The translations under genes and the position numbers were made by a program. Of a DNA stretch of 64,000 nt, positions 38,735 through 46,276 are shown in pieces. Positions within the stretch are counted from its first letter, which is position 1, and each line of letters starts with the position of its first letter. Origin of the DNA: an uncultured Clostridia bacterium (GTDB taxonomy: Bacteria; Bacillota; Clostridia; Christensenellales; Borkfalkiaceae). The notes under the pieces are model-generated. The model did not search any database, was not told the DNA's origin, and saw only the letters and a list, made by a program, of their open reading frames with translations. The DNA is taken from assembly GCA_944327625.1 (NCBI GenBank), contig CALVHL010000001.1, positions 62,001 through 126,000 of the forward strand, given 5' to 3'.

Positions 38735-40006
38735 TCAGATCTTTTCAAGCGCCTTAGAGAGGTCGGCGATAATGTCGTCGGGGTTTTCGATGCCCACCGA
38801 GAGGCGGACGAGGTTTTCGGGAACGCCTGCCTTGACGAGGTCCTCGGGCGAAAGCTGGCGGTGCGTAGTCGAAGCGGGGTGAAGCACGCAGCTCCTCACG
38901 TCCGCAACGTGAGTCTCCTGCGTGATGAGTTCAAGGCTCTCCATGAACTTGTCGCAGGTCTTGACATTCCCCTTAATGCCGAAGCTCATCATGCCACCCT
39001 GACCGTCGGGCAGGTATTTCTGTGCAAGTCCGTGGTACTTATTATCGGGCAGAGAGGCGTGTTTAACCCACTCTATCTTGGGGTGAGAGGAGAGGTAAGC
39101 CGCCACCTTTGCGGCGTTGGAGGAATGTCTTGCCATTCTCAGCGCGAGCGTGTCGCAGCCGAGATAGCCGATATATGCGTTCATGGGCGCCATTATGGCG
39201 CCGAGATCCCTTATCATCTGCGCCCTGCACTTAGTGCCGAAAGCTACGGGCAGGTTTGCATAGACGAGGCCGTGATAGCTCTCGTCGGGGATATTGAAGC
39301 TGTCGTATCTGGGGTTGCCCTTGAAGTTGAAAGTGCCGAGGTCGACGATCATTCCGCCCAGCGCCGCCGCGTGACCGTCAAGGTACTTGGAAGTCGAATG
39401 AATGACGATATGCGCGCCGTACTTCTTGGGCTGGCAGAGTGCGGGGGTTGCAAGCGTGTTGTCGACGATAAACAGGAGCGAGTGCGCCTTTGCGATCGCG
39501 CTTATCTTGTCGAAATCGAGCACGACTATAGCGGGGTTGGCTATCGTCTCGGCGAGTATGAATTTGGTCTTTTCGTCGATGAGTTTTTCAATCTTCTCCG
39601 CGTCGTCGTCGGGATCGAAGAAGCGGCACTCTATGCCGAGTTTGGGGAGCGTAGTGCCGAACAGATTGAAAGTTCCGCCGTAGCAGGCCTGGGAGATGAC
39701 GACGTTATCGCCCGCGCCCGCAACCGTCAGGGCGGCAAGCGTAGTCGCCGACATACCCGAAGCGCAGCCTATTGCCGCAACGCCGCCTTCAAGCGCGGCG
39801 ACCTTGTTTTCAAACGCGGTGACGGTGGGGTTTGCAAGCCTCGAATAGAAATAGCCGTCGCTCTTTAAGTCGAAACAGTCGGCCATCGCCTGGCTGTCGC
39901 CGTAGAAAAAGGTGGTGGACTGGCATATCCCGGGTATTCTGCTTTCGCCCGTCTTGGGGGTATATCCTGCCTGTACGCAGAGTGTGTCAAGCTTGTAATC
40001 TTTCAT
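38735..40006 (-). CDS. metY: O-acetylhomoserine sulfhydrylase
   Basis: 423 residues, Cys/Met-metabolism PLP-dependent enzyme. The PLP lysine lies in VIHSTSKYLDGHAAALGG; other blocks are RLANPTVTAFENKVAALEGG, ASGMSATTLAAL and the C-terminal LVRLSVGIENPDDIIADL. It makes homocysteine from O-acetylhomoserine and sulfide. AGGAG lies upstream of the ATG. With metA downstream this is a direct-sulfhydrylation methionine operon; no SAM riboswitch is seen in the short leader. Confidence 0.93.
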   Translation of the reverse strand: MKDYKLDTLCVQAGYTPKTGESRIPGICQSTTFFYGDSQAMADCFDLKSDGYFYSRLANPTVTAFENKVAALEGGVAAIGCASGMSATTLAALTVAGAGDNVVISQACYGGTFNLFGTTLPKLGIECRFFDPDDDAEKIEKLIDEKTKFILAETIANPAIVVLDFDKISAIAKAHSLLFIVDNTLATPALCQPKKYGAHIVIHSTSKYLDGHAAALGGMIVDLGTFNFKGNPRYDSFNIPDESYHGLVYANLPVAFGTKCRAQMIRDLGAIMAPMNAYIGYLGCDTLALRMARHSSNAAKVAAYLSSHPKIEWVKHASLPDNKYHGLAQKYLPDGQGGMMSFGIKGNVKTCDKFMESLELITQETHVADVRSCVLHPASTTHRQLSPEDLVKAGVPENLVRLSVGIENPDDIIADLSKALEKI

Positions 40007-40079
40007 TCTGTATCTCCTGAAATCAGTAGTATTTTTCTAATATTTTTAACGCAAAACAAAGCGATTATTCAGCAAAGCG

Positions 40080-40526
40080 TCAGTATCTGGTCAATTGCCT
40101 TGCAATGTCGCGCTCCTCGTCGCGCTTTTTTATCGATTGCTTTTTGTCATAGCTCTGCTTGCCGCGGCAGAGCGCGACCTCGACCTTTACGAGGTTGTCC
40201 TTGAAATAGATCGAAATGGGGACGAGTGTCATTCCCTTAGTGTTTATTTTGCCTACTATTCTGTCTATTTCCCTGCGGTGAAGCAGCAGTTTTCTGTCGC
40301 GTTTAGAGTCCTTGCTGTTAAACGCGCCGCTCTTGTCATAGACGGCAATGTGCATATTTTTGAGCATCACCTCGCCGTCCCTTATAAAGCAGAAGCTGTC
40401 TTTGAGGTTGCAGTTGCCCGCCCTCAGCGACTTGACTTCCGCACCCTCGAGGGCTATGCCTGCCTCATATTTTTCCTCTATGAAGTATTCGTATCCCGCC
40501 GAGCGGTTATAGGCTATCTGTTTCAT
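40080..40526 (-). CDS. smpB: SsrA-binding protein
   Basis: 148 residues, full length. SmpB binds tmRNA and brings it to stalled ribosomes. Family segments: NRSAGYEYFIEEKYEAGIALEGAEVKSLR, the GNCNLKDSFCFIRDGE loop, and the basic C-terminal tail (KKQSIKKRDEERDIARQLTRY). No Shine-Dalgarno site is present; a TATAAT 10 nt upstream suggests a near-leaderless transcript from its own promoter in addition to reading from rnr. The ssrA gene usually near smpB is not visible in the window. Confidence 0.95.
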   Translation of the reverse strand: MKQIAYNRSAGYEYFIEEKYEAGIALEGAEVKSLRAGNCNLKDSFCFIRDGEVMLKNMHIAVYDKSGAFNSKDSKRDRKLLLHRREIDRIVGKINTKGMTLVPISIYFKDNLVKVEVALCRGKQSYDKKQSIKKRDEERDIARQLTRY

Positions 40527-40536
40527 ACCAAATATT

Positions 40537-40564
40537 ATTATATCACTATTATTCTCAAAGTAAA
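40537..40564 (-). promoter_or_regulatory. Probable promoter of smpB
   Basis: Minus strand: -35 TTTACT (40559-40564), 16-bp spacer, -10 TATAAT (40537-40542). Transcription would start about 3-4 nt before the ATG. Confidence 0.5.
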
Positions 40565-40565
40565 G

Positions 40566-42638
40566 TCAAACGAGCGAAAATTGTACCCGTCTCGTGCCGA
40601 AATCGCAGCCGACGACCTTAACCCTCACGCTGTCGCCTATGCGGAAGCTGTGCCGCCTGCCCTTTAAAAGCATCTTTTCTTCGACGTATTCATATTCGTC
40701 GTCGGGCAGCAGGTCGGCGCGTATCATTCCCTCGATAGTGTTGGGGAGTTCGGCAAATATTCCAGACGATATAACGCCGGATATTACCGCGTCGTATTCC
40801 TCGCCTATTCTGTCGCTCATGTACATTACCTTATAGAGGTCGTCCACGTCGCGTTCGGCGGCGTCGGCAATGCGCTCTTTCTCGCTCGTGTCTATGCCCG
40901 CCTCGTGCGCTATCGGCGCATACAGTTTCTTGGCTTCGCCGTCCGCGCCCTCGATTAGCTTTTTGAGCACGCGGTGGACGAACAGGTCGGGATAGCGCCT
41001 TATCGGCGAAGTGAAGTGGCAATAGCAGTGGGAGGCAAGTCCGAAATGCCAGAGGTTGTCCTCGGAATATCTCGCCTTCTGCATGGAGCGAAGCATAACT
41101 CTGTTCACCACCGAGGCGTAAGGCTTGCCCTCGGCGAGGTCGAGTATGCGCTGAAAATCTGTCGGTTCGGTCTCCTCGGGGTTGAGCCTTACGTTTATGC
41201 CGAGGTCTTTCAAAAACGAAAAGAACAGGTTTGCCTTTTCGGGCGAGGGGCGTTCGTGTATGCGGTAGAGGAAGGGGGCTTTGCGCCTTTCGGCAAACTC
41301 GGCAACCGCCTCGTTTGCCGACACCATGAACTGCTCTATCATCTCGTGCGACAGCGCCCGTTCATAGTCGGGTATGACTATATTGCCCTTTTCGTCGACG
41401 TATATGTGCGCCTCTTTTACGTCGAGGCTGACTTCGCCCGCCTGTCTGCGGTTGGCTTTGAGCAGCAGGCAAAGCTCCTTCATCTCGCGCAGCATGGGGG
41501 CGATATAGGGGTATTCGCCGTCCTTCGCGCCCTCCGCGTCGAGTATGGCGGTGACCTCGTTATAGGTCATTCGCCTGTCGCTGCGTATTATGCTCCTGTA
41601 AATCTTGTAAGATTTTCTCTTTCCCTGCGCGTCGAATACCATTACGCAGCTCATCGCATATCTGTCCTCGCCCTCGTTGAGGCTGCAAGCGCCGTTGGAG
41701 AGTGCCTTGGGCAGCATGGGCAGCACTCTGTCGGGGAAATATACGCTCGTGCCGCGCTTGTACGCTTCGCGGTCTATTGCGTCGTTCAGCCTGACGTAGT
41801 GGCTTACGTCGGCGATATGCACGCCCAAAACATAGTCCTCGCCCTGCCTTTCAAGCGAGATCGCGTCGTCAATGTCCCTCGTGTCCTCGCCGTCTATGGT
41901 TATAGTCAGCAGGTCGCGGAAGTCCTTTCTTCCGTCGGCGACTATCGGGCGGGAGGCGACTTCTTCCGCCGCCTTTTCGACTTCGGGCGGGAACTCCTTT
42001 CTAAGGTCGTAGCTCCTTATTATTCCCAGCTCCTCCGCGTCGAAATCGCCGTCCGAGCCGAGCACTTCAAGTATTCTCCCGCCGACCATCTTGCCCTTTG
42101 GGAAGCTCGTCAGCTCGCACAGCACTTTGTCGCCCGGCTCCGCATTGCCGCAGAGCGAGAGGGGGATATAAATGTCGCTGTCGAACCGCGCGTCGTCGGG
42201 CAGCACGTAGCCCGCGCGCCTGTCCTTTTCAAACCTGCCGACAATCGTCTGCCTGCCGTGCGAGACTATCTTTATGACAGTCGCCTCGTCTGCAGTGCCC
42301 TTGACGGGTACGGCAAGCACTCTGTCCTTGTCCAGCGCCTCGGCAAGCCGTCTTTTGGGCACGAAGAAGTCCTTGTCGCCGCTGTCGGGGCGAATAAATG
42401 CAAAGCCCTGCGGGTTGGCGAGGACGGTGCCGTAGAACGCGCCCGCCTGAGCGGGGGTGGAGTATGTGCCGTCGCCGCACATTATTATTTCGCCCTCGGC
42501 GCACAGGCTGTCAAGCGCCTTTCTCGCCAACTTTTTTCTGTCGGGCGTAACCTTTAAAAACCTGAACAGCTCCGCGGCGGTCAGGTTGGCGGCTTTGCCG
42601 CTCTTTATTGCCTTTAAAATTCTTTCCTTAATATCCAT
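40566..42638 (-). CDS. rnr: Ribonuclease R
   Basis: 690 residues. RNase II/R exoribonuclease: N-terminal winged helix (RFLKVTPDRKKLARKAL), cold-shock domains, the RNB catalytic domain (DGEDTRDIDDAISLE with the metal-binding aspartates), and a C-terminal S1 domain (GVISSGIFAELPNTIEGMI). It degrades structured RNA 3' to 5', and with SmpB/tmRNA clears nonstop mRNAs. It is the middle gene of secG-rnr-smpB. Confidence 0.95.
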   Translation of the reverse strand: MDIKERILKAIKSGKAANLTAAELFRFLKVTPDRKKLARKALDSLCAEGEIIMCGDGTYSTPAQAGAFYGTVLANPQGFAFIRPDSGDKDFFVPKRRLAEALDKDRVLAVPVKGTADEATVIKIVSHGRQTIVGRFEKDRRAGYVLPDDARFDSDIYIPLSLCGNAEPGDKVLCELTSFPKGKMVGGRILEVLGSDGDFDAEELGIIRSYDLRKEFPPEVEKAAEEVASRPIVADGRKDFRDLLTITIDGEDTRDIDDAISLERQGEDYVLGVHIADVSHYVRLNDAIDREAYKRGTSVYFPDRVLPMLPKALSNGACSLNEGEDRYAMSCVMVFDAQGKRKSYKIYRSIIRSDRRMTYNEVTAILDAEGAKDGEYPYIAPMLREMKELCLLLKANRRQAGEVSLDVKEAHIYVDEKGNIVIPDYERALSHEMIEQFMVSANEAVAEFAERRKAPFLYRIHERPSPEKANLFFSFLKDLGINVRLNPEETEPTDFQRILDLAEGKPYASVVNRVMLRSMQKARYSEDNLWHFGLASHCYCHFTSPIRRYPDLFVHRVLKKLIEGADGEAKKLYAPIAHEAGIDTSEKERIADAAERDVDDLYKVMYMSDRIGEEYDAVISGVISSGIFAELPNTIEGMIRADLLPDDEYEYVEEKMLLKGRRHSFRIGDSVRVKVVGCDFGTRRVQFSLV

Positions 42639-42667
42639 AAATTTCAGTCAAATGCCTTTGGGGCAAA

Positions 42668-42705
42668 AAAATACGGCGGTAGAATTAACCCGCCGCCGCA
42701 ATTAT
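42668..42705 (-). terminator. Attenuating terminator between secG and rnr
   Basis: On the minus strand CGGCGG...CCGCCG is followed by TATTTTTTT. It may partly separate secG from rnr. Confidence 0.7.
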
Positions 42706-42715
42706 ATTTTTTTAC

Positions 42716-43009
42716 TCAGATAATGATCATCACAACATAGAAGATAATCGAAAGCACAGCAAGAACGCAAAGGGTGATCCACGTCCACTTTTTGAGTTTG
42801 CTCTCAATCGACTGACCTTTATTCTTGCCGAAGAAGGTCTCGCTTGAACCGGTGATTCCCTGAATACCGTCGGAATTGCTCTGCTGGAGTAATACCAATA
42901 TGATTGCGCCGAGTGCGGCAACAAACATAAGCACCATTGCGACTGCCGCAAGTATGACGAATACGTTGTATGCCTCAGGGGACATCTGTATTGCAAGTAA
43001 ATTCAACAT
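42716..43009 (-). CDS. secG: Protein translocase subunit SecG
   Basis: 97 residues, two membrane helices (about 15-40 and 74-95) with the family's LVLLQQSNSDGIQGITGSSETFFGKNKG between them. SecG joins SecYE in the translocon. Promoter at 43044-43072; secG-rnr-smpB is a conserved Firmicute order. Confidence 0.93.
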   Translation of the reverse strand: MLNLLAIQMSPEAYNVFVILAAVAMVLMFVAALGAIILVLLQQSNSDGIQGITGSSETFFGKNKGQSIESKLKKWTWITLCVLAVLSIIFYVVMIII

Positions 43010-43043
43010 CTATTATGCCTCTTTATAAACTTTTTACTTAGGT

Positions 43044-43072
43044 ATTATAACACGCGGCGCAATTTTAATCAA
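43044..43072 (-). promoter_or_regulatory. Promoter of secG-rnr-smpB
   Basis: Minus strand: -35 TTGATT (43067-43072), 17-bp spacer, -10 TATAAT (43044-43049). Confidence 0.8.
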
Positions 43073-43098
43073 TAAAAAATGCGCCCCTTTGAAAAAAT

Positions 43099-44100
43099 TT
43101 ATGTTGCTTTTTTGGGTTTTTCGCCGAATTTGTTTATTATGAATATGCCCAGACATACGAGCACTATCGCAAGCAGGGTAAAGTAATTTAAAAGCTGGTC
43201 GCTCTCGCCGAGTATTATGGCGGAAAATACCGCGCCGAACAGCGGGTTTGTCGACTTGTAGACGGCAATCTTGCTGACGGGGTTATATTTGACGAGGTAG
43301 CCCTGCAACGTGAACGCGGAGGAGGAGATGAACGCAAGGTAGAAAAGTTCGGCAATCGCGCCGAAGCCCTCGGGGTTGACCTGCCCGCCGAACGACGCGC
43401 CGACGATGATGAGCACTATTCCGCCGAACAGAAATTGCCAGCCGCAGAGAGCGGTGGTGTCCTCATAGCGCGAAAATACCTTGACAAGTCCCGCGGCAAT
43501 GGCGGCGGATATTCCCGAAAAGATGATGAAGCCCTCGCCGAGCAGAGTAAATTCAAAGGTAAACGTGCCGCCGAGGTTGATGACTATTACCCCCGCAAAG
43601 CCGAGAATACAGCCCGCAAGCTTGACGAGGTTAAACCTCTCCGTGCGGAACAGGAAGCAGGCGAAAAGAATGGTGAAGAATACGCCCAGCCCGTTGAGTA
43701 CCGAGCCCTTTACGCCCGACACGTTCGCAAGCCCTATATAGAAAAAGATGTACTGTAAAATTGCCTGAAATATGCTGACGAGCAGCACGCGCCACCAGTT
43801 TTTGGGTTTGGGCAGCAAAAATCTCTTTTGCGTTATGCAGCCGAAGGCTATGACCAGCACGCCAGCAAGCGTAAATCTCAGCCCCGCAAACAGAATTACC
43901 GAGGGAATATGCGTCGTGTCCACGTTGAACAGGTTATAGCCTATCTTGACGCAGGGGAACGCGCTTCCCCATAAAATACAGCAGAATATTGCCCCCAGAC
44001 ACACCACGACGGGGTTAGTAAAAAATTTCTGTGCCGAAAATTTTTTATTCGTCTTGTCTTCGCCCTCGTTCGGGCTTATTTGTTGTTCGTTGTCAACCAT
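43099..44100 (-). CDS. EamA/DMT family transporter
   Basis: 333 residues from the preferred start, about ten membrane helices in two EamA repeats. A short charged N-terminal tail (about 30 residues) precedes the first helix. ILFAGLRFTLAGVLVIAFG and the second-repeat YLVKYNPVSKIAVYKSTNPLFGAV are typical. DMT exporters move amino acids, drugs or metabolites; the substrate is unknown. ATG at 44098-44100 is chosen because the -10 box ends 7 nt before it; two in-frame ATGs further upstream lie inside or before the promoter. Confidence 0.88.
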   Translation of the reverse strand: MVDNEQQISPNEGEDKTNKKFSAQKFFTNPVVVCLGAIFCCILWGSAFPCVKIGYNLFNVDTTHIPSVILFAGLRFTLAGVLVIAFGCITQKRFLLPKPKNWWRVLLVSIFQAILQYIFFYIGLANVSGVKGSVLNGLGVFFTILFACFLFRTERFNLVKLAGCILGFAGVIVINLGGTFTFEFTLLGEGFIIFSGISAAIAAGLVKVFSRYEDTTALCGWQFLFGGIVLIIVGASFGGQVNPEGFGAIAELFYLAFISSSAFTLQGYLVKYNPVSKIAVYKSTNPLFGAVFSAIILGESDQLLNYFTLLAIVLVCLGIFIINKFGEKPKKAT

Positions 44101-44107
44101 ACATACC

Positions 44108-44136
44108 ATTATAATCTCATCGCAAACTTTTTGCAA
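44108..44136 (-). promoter_or_regulatory. Promoter of the EamA gene, predicted leaderless
   Basis: Minus strand: -35 TTGCAA (44131-44136), 17-bp spacer, -10 TATAAT (44108-44113), then 7 nt to the ATG with no ribosome-binding site. Confidence 0.75.
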
Positions 44137-44206
44137 TCAAAACTATAACGGATTGAGTATAAGCGTTATACGGATATGAATTTCCAAAAACAGATAAATT
44201 TTTCCG

Positions 44207-44430
44207 TTAATTTTCAAGTCCGATCAGATAGTCAACCGTCTCGCCAAAGAAAAGGGAAAGTATGAATAACGAACTTGCCGTCGGTTCTGTTTTACACAGT
44301 TCCCATTTGGCTATTGCCGATTGGCTTATGCCCGTAGCCAAGGCAAGATCCATTTGGCTGAGGTCTTTCGCGCCTCTCAGTTCCTTTAATCGTTCTGCAA
44401 AAATTGACGGATTATATTTTTTATAGTCAT
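44207..44430 (-). pseudogene. XRE-family regulator, frameshifted at an A-run
   Basis: Read on the minus strand, an ATG (44428-44430) opens MTIKN and, after a one-base shift in the A6 run (44417-44422), the frame gives a complete HTH_3 domain: FAERLKELRGAKDLSQ, then MDLALATGISQSAIAKWEL, ending DYLIGLEN and TAA (44207-44209). Without the shift the ATG frame stops after 14 codons. One extra A would restore a 74-residue XRE protein; equally, A AAA AAT in the zero frame is a classic -1 slippery heptamer, and slipping there gives the same HTH frame. A TATACT -10 lies 7 nt before the ATG. It is divergent from the AT-rich island genes. Confidence 0.75.
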
Positions 44431-44451
44431 AACTATAAGTATATGAAATTT

Positions 44452-44486
44452 AAGTCTTATAGTACTTGATAAGTCTTAAAAGACTT
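44452..44486. promoter_or_regulatory. Putative operators of the AT-rich island
   Basis: AAGTCTT occurs at 44452-44458 and 44471-44477, and its inverse AAGACTT at 44480-44486; the last two form a palindrome with a 2-nt centre inside the spacer of the island promoter. It suits repression by the divergent XRE protein. Confidence 0.6.
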
Positions 44487-44494
44487 GATAAAAT
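44466..44494 (+). promoter_or_regulatory. Promoter of the AT-rich island genes
   Basis: -35 TTGATA (44466-44471), 17-bp spacer carrying the AAGTCTT palindrome, -10 TAAAAT (44489-44494). GGGGAG precedes the ATG at 44524. Confidence 0.72.
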
Positions 44495-44523
44495 ATATAA
44501 AAAACAAAAAAAGGGGAGTGTTT

Positions 44524-45180
44524 ATGAAATTTACAAAAGAAATCATCGATAAAGAATTAGACAATATCAGTGACGATGCCTATACAGAATGTTGTCAAAC
44601 GCTATACAGTGTTATTGCAGATTCTGTTGACAAAAAAATAGAAATGTACCAACATTATCTTGATACATTTAACAGCAGTACTTCTGATATCGAGTTTGCC
44701 TTGCAGGCTATTGCCGACGAATTGTCATTACACGGGGATTTTTATTCAGCATTGACCAACGAGCAGTTTATGTTTCCCGATAAAGTAAATTCGCAAATGG
44801 AAAAGTACACGTTTCAACTCAATGCTTTGAATTATTGTCATGATATCTATATTAAGTATCAATTTGTAAAAATGGGGGAAAATCTATCAGAATACAGCGA
44901 TATTACAATGTCTGTATTGACTGACTTGAATATCTTTTATTATGTGATCATAAATAAATTTGCAGTTTCCACACAATGCTTAAACGAACTTGCCGAAGCA
45001 GTCCCCAGCGTTGCAAGAGAACAGTGGAACAACATTTCAACAAGCGGTATATGTATTAAATTATCATATACAAATGCCATCAGCGCAAATAATATTTTAA
45101 CAAAATTTGGTGCTAAACCGCTATTGTGCAATTATTTGCTTATCGGTTTATCTAAATATAGCACATTGAATTTGGACTAA
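44524..45180 (+). CDS. Unknown protein, first gene of the AT-rich island
   Basis: 218 residues, not recognised. Mostly helical by composition, acidic N-terminal third, no signal peptide; a hydrophobic patch (about 130-160, SVLTDLNIFYYVIINKF) is too short and mixed to be sure of a membrane helix. The C-terminus (AKPLLCNYLLIGLSKYST) is also hydrophobic. Base composition is far more AT-rich than the neighbours (17 G/C of 60 in 44521-44580). The TAA stop is followed in the same frame by ten sense codons and then the GTG of the next gene, so the two may be one protein read through, or one gene split by a nonsense mutation. Confidence 0.75.
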   Translation: MKFTKEIIDKELDNISDDAYTECCQTLYSVIADSVDKKIEMYQHYLDTFNSSTSDIEFALQAIADELSLHGDFYSALTNEQFMFPDKVNSQMEKYTFQLNALNYCHDIYIKYQFVKMGENLSEYSDITMSVLTDLNIFYYVIINKFAVSTQCLNELAEAVPSVAREQWNNISTSGICIKLSYTNAISANNILTKFGAKPLLCNYLLIGLSKYSTLNLD

Positions 45181-45210
45181 CCGTCAGATTATAAAGAGCA
45201 ATCTGAAAAT

Positions 45211-46194
45211 GTGAAAACTAATCTGATTGGTACTATCAACAATCGTATCATAGATAAGGGATGCGAAATAAAAAATCAGATAAACAAAAAACATGATGTC
45301 AATGACAAAAGAATTAGGAAAACAATCGCTTTATTGTTTATGGGTGCGTGGATTGCTTTACTCGGACTAAGTCATTATCTTGGGAGCAATTATCTCAGTG
45401 AAATGATTACAAGTAGCTATTACTTTATGACGATATTCTTTTCATGTCTTGTCGATTTCCTTATTATAGGCATTCCCGGATTTGCGATTTTAAAAAAATG
45501 GGAAACTAAACATAAAAAACTTGAAAGTTATGTTGACCAGTGTTTAAGTGATAGGATAAATAAAACGATTGAAAAAGTAGAAACGGAAGGTGTATTCAGT
45601 ATAAGCGATGATATGCGTAAGCATCTCATAAATTGCTTAGATCCGCTGGAAAAAAAGTATACTGATTTATTTAACAATAAAGGTATGCCTATTACAAAAA
45701 AGTATACGCAATTGGCAAGCAAAGTTACTGCTTCAACAAAATTTTTACCTAAAAACGTGTTAGAACAGACTGTTCTTCTGGATCTTGCAACTAAACAAAT
45801 GCGGACAGGTACAGCGAGCGAATATCAAACAGCATTATATCAGGCTCAGCAAGAGATAAAGCAAGATGATTTGGAATATGACAGAGAAATGCGAGAAATA
45901 GCGCGTCAGAGGGAGGAGGAAAAACACAGACGCGAGATTTTGGAATCTCAGAAACGCGCAGAAGAATATGCAAAGGAGCAAGCCGAATATGCAAAACAAC
46001 AGGCTATTGCGGCGGAGCGCAAAGCCGATTATGAACGTCAACGCCTCGATACAGAAAGAGATGCAGCTAAAAATGCTGAAAAACTTTTGGAAGAAGCTAA
46101 ACGACAAACCGAAATCCAGAGAAAACAACAACAAATGTATGAAGAAGAAAGGCTTAGAATGGAAAATGAAAGAAATGCAAAAAAATGGGAATAA
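45211..46194 (+). CDS. Membrane-anchored coiled-coil protein, second gene of the island
   Basis: 327 residues, not recognised. Two hydrophobic helices (about 37-57 and 70-95) near the N-terminus, a middle domain (about 100-200), then a long charged coiled coil (about 205-327) rich in Glu, Arg, Lys and Gln. The layout resembles membrane-tethered structural or sensor proteins. Start is GTG with only a weak purine site; an ATG at 45209 is followed at once by TGA. It lies in the same frame as the preceding gene with only one stop between. AT-rich like its partner, which suggests joint transfer. A defence, conflict or envelope role is possible but unsupported. Confidence 0.75.
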   Translation: MKTNLIGTINNRIIDKGCEIKNQINKKHDVNDKRIRKTIALLFMGAWIALLGLSHYLGSNYLSEMITSSYYFMTIFFSCLVDFLIIGIPGFAILKKWETKHKKLESYVDQCLSDRINKTIEKVETEGVFSISDDMRKHLINCLDPLEKKYTDLFNNKGMPITKKYTQLASKVTASTKFLPKNVLEQTVLLDLATKQMRTGTASEYQTALYQAQQEIKQDDLEYDREMREIARQREEEKHRREILESQKRAEEYAKEQAEYAKQQAIAAERKADYERQRLDTERDAAKNAEKLLEEAKRQTEIQRKQQQMYEEERLRMENERNAKKWE

Positions 46195-46233
46195 CTAACT
46201 CTCTGGTTAAAGAATGAAAAATAATAACAAAAA

Positions 46234-46268
46234 AACAGCGCGGTTTTAATGCCGTGCTGTTTTTTTGT
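46234..46268. terminator. Bidirectional terminator after the island
   Basis: AACAGCGCGG (46234-46243)/CCGTGCTGTT (46252-46261), flanked by A-run and T-run. It separates the island from convergent gpmI. Confidence 0.88.
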
Positions 46269-46276
46269 GAATTATT

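Noticed and set aside
38861..39868. A 335-codon open frame on the plus strand
   Set aside because: Antisense to metY.
40007..40079. SAM riboswitch before metY-metA
   Set aside because: The gap is 73 nt and lacks the S-box core.
40974..42557. A 527-codon open frame on the plus strand
   Set aside because: It lies wholly antisense to rnr, has no ribosome-binding site or recognisable motif, and reflects the rarity of TTA, CTA and TCA codons in the real gene.
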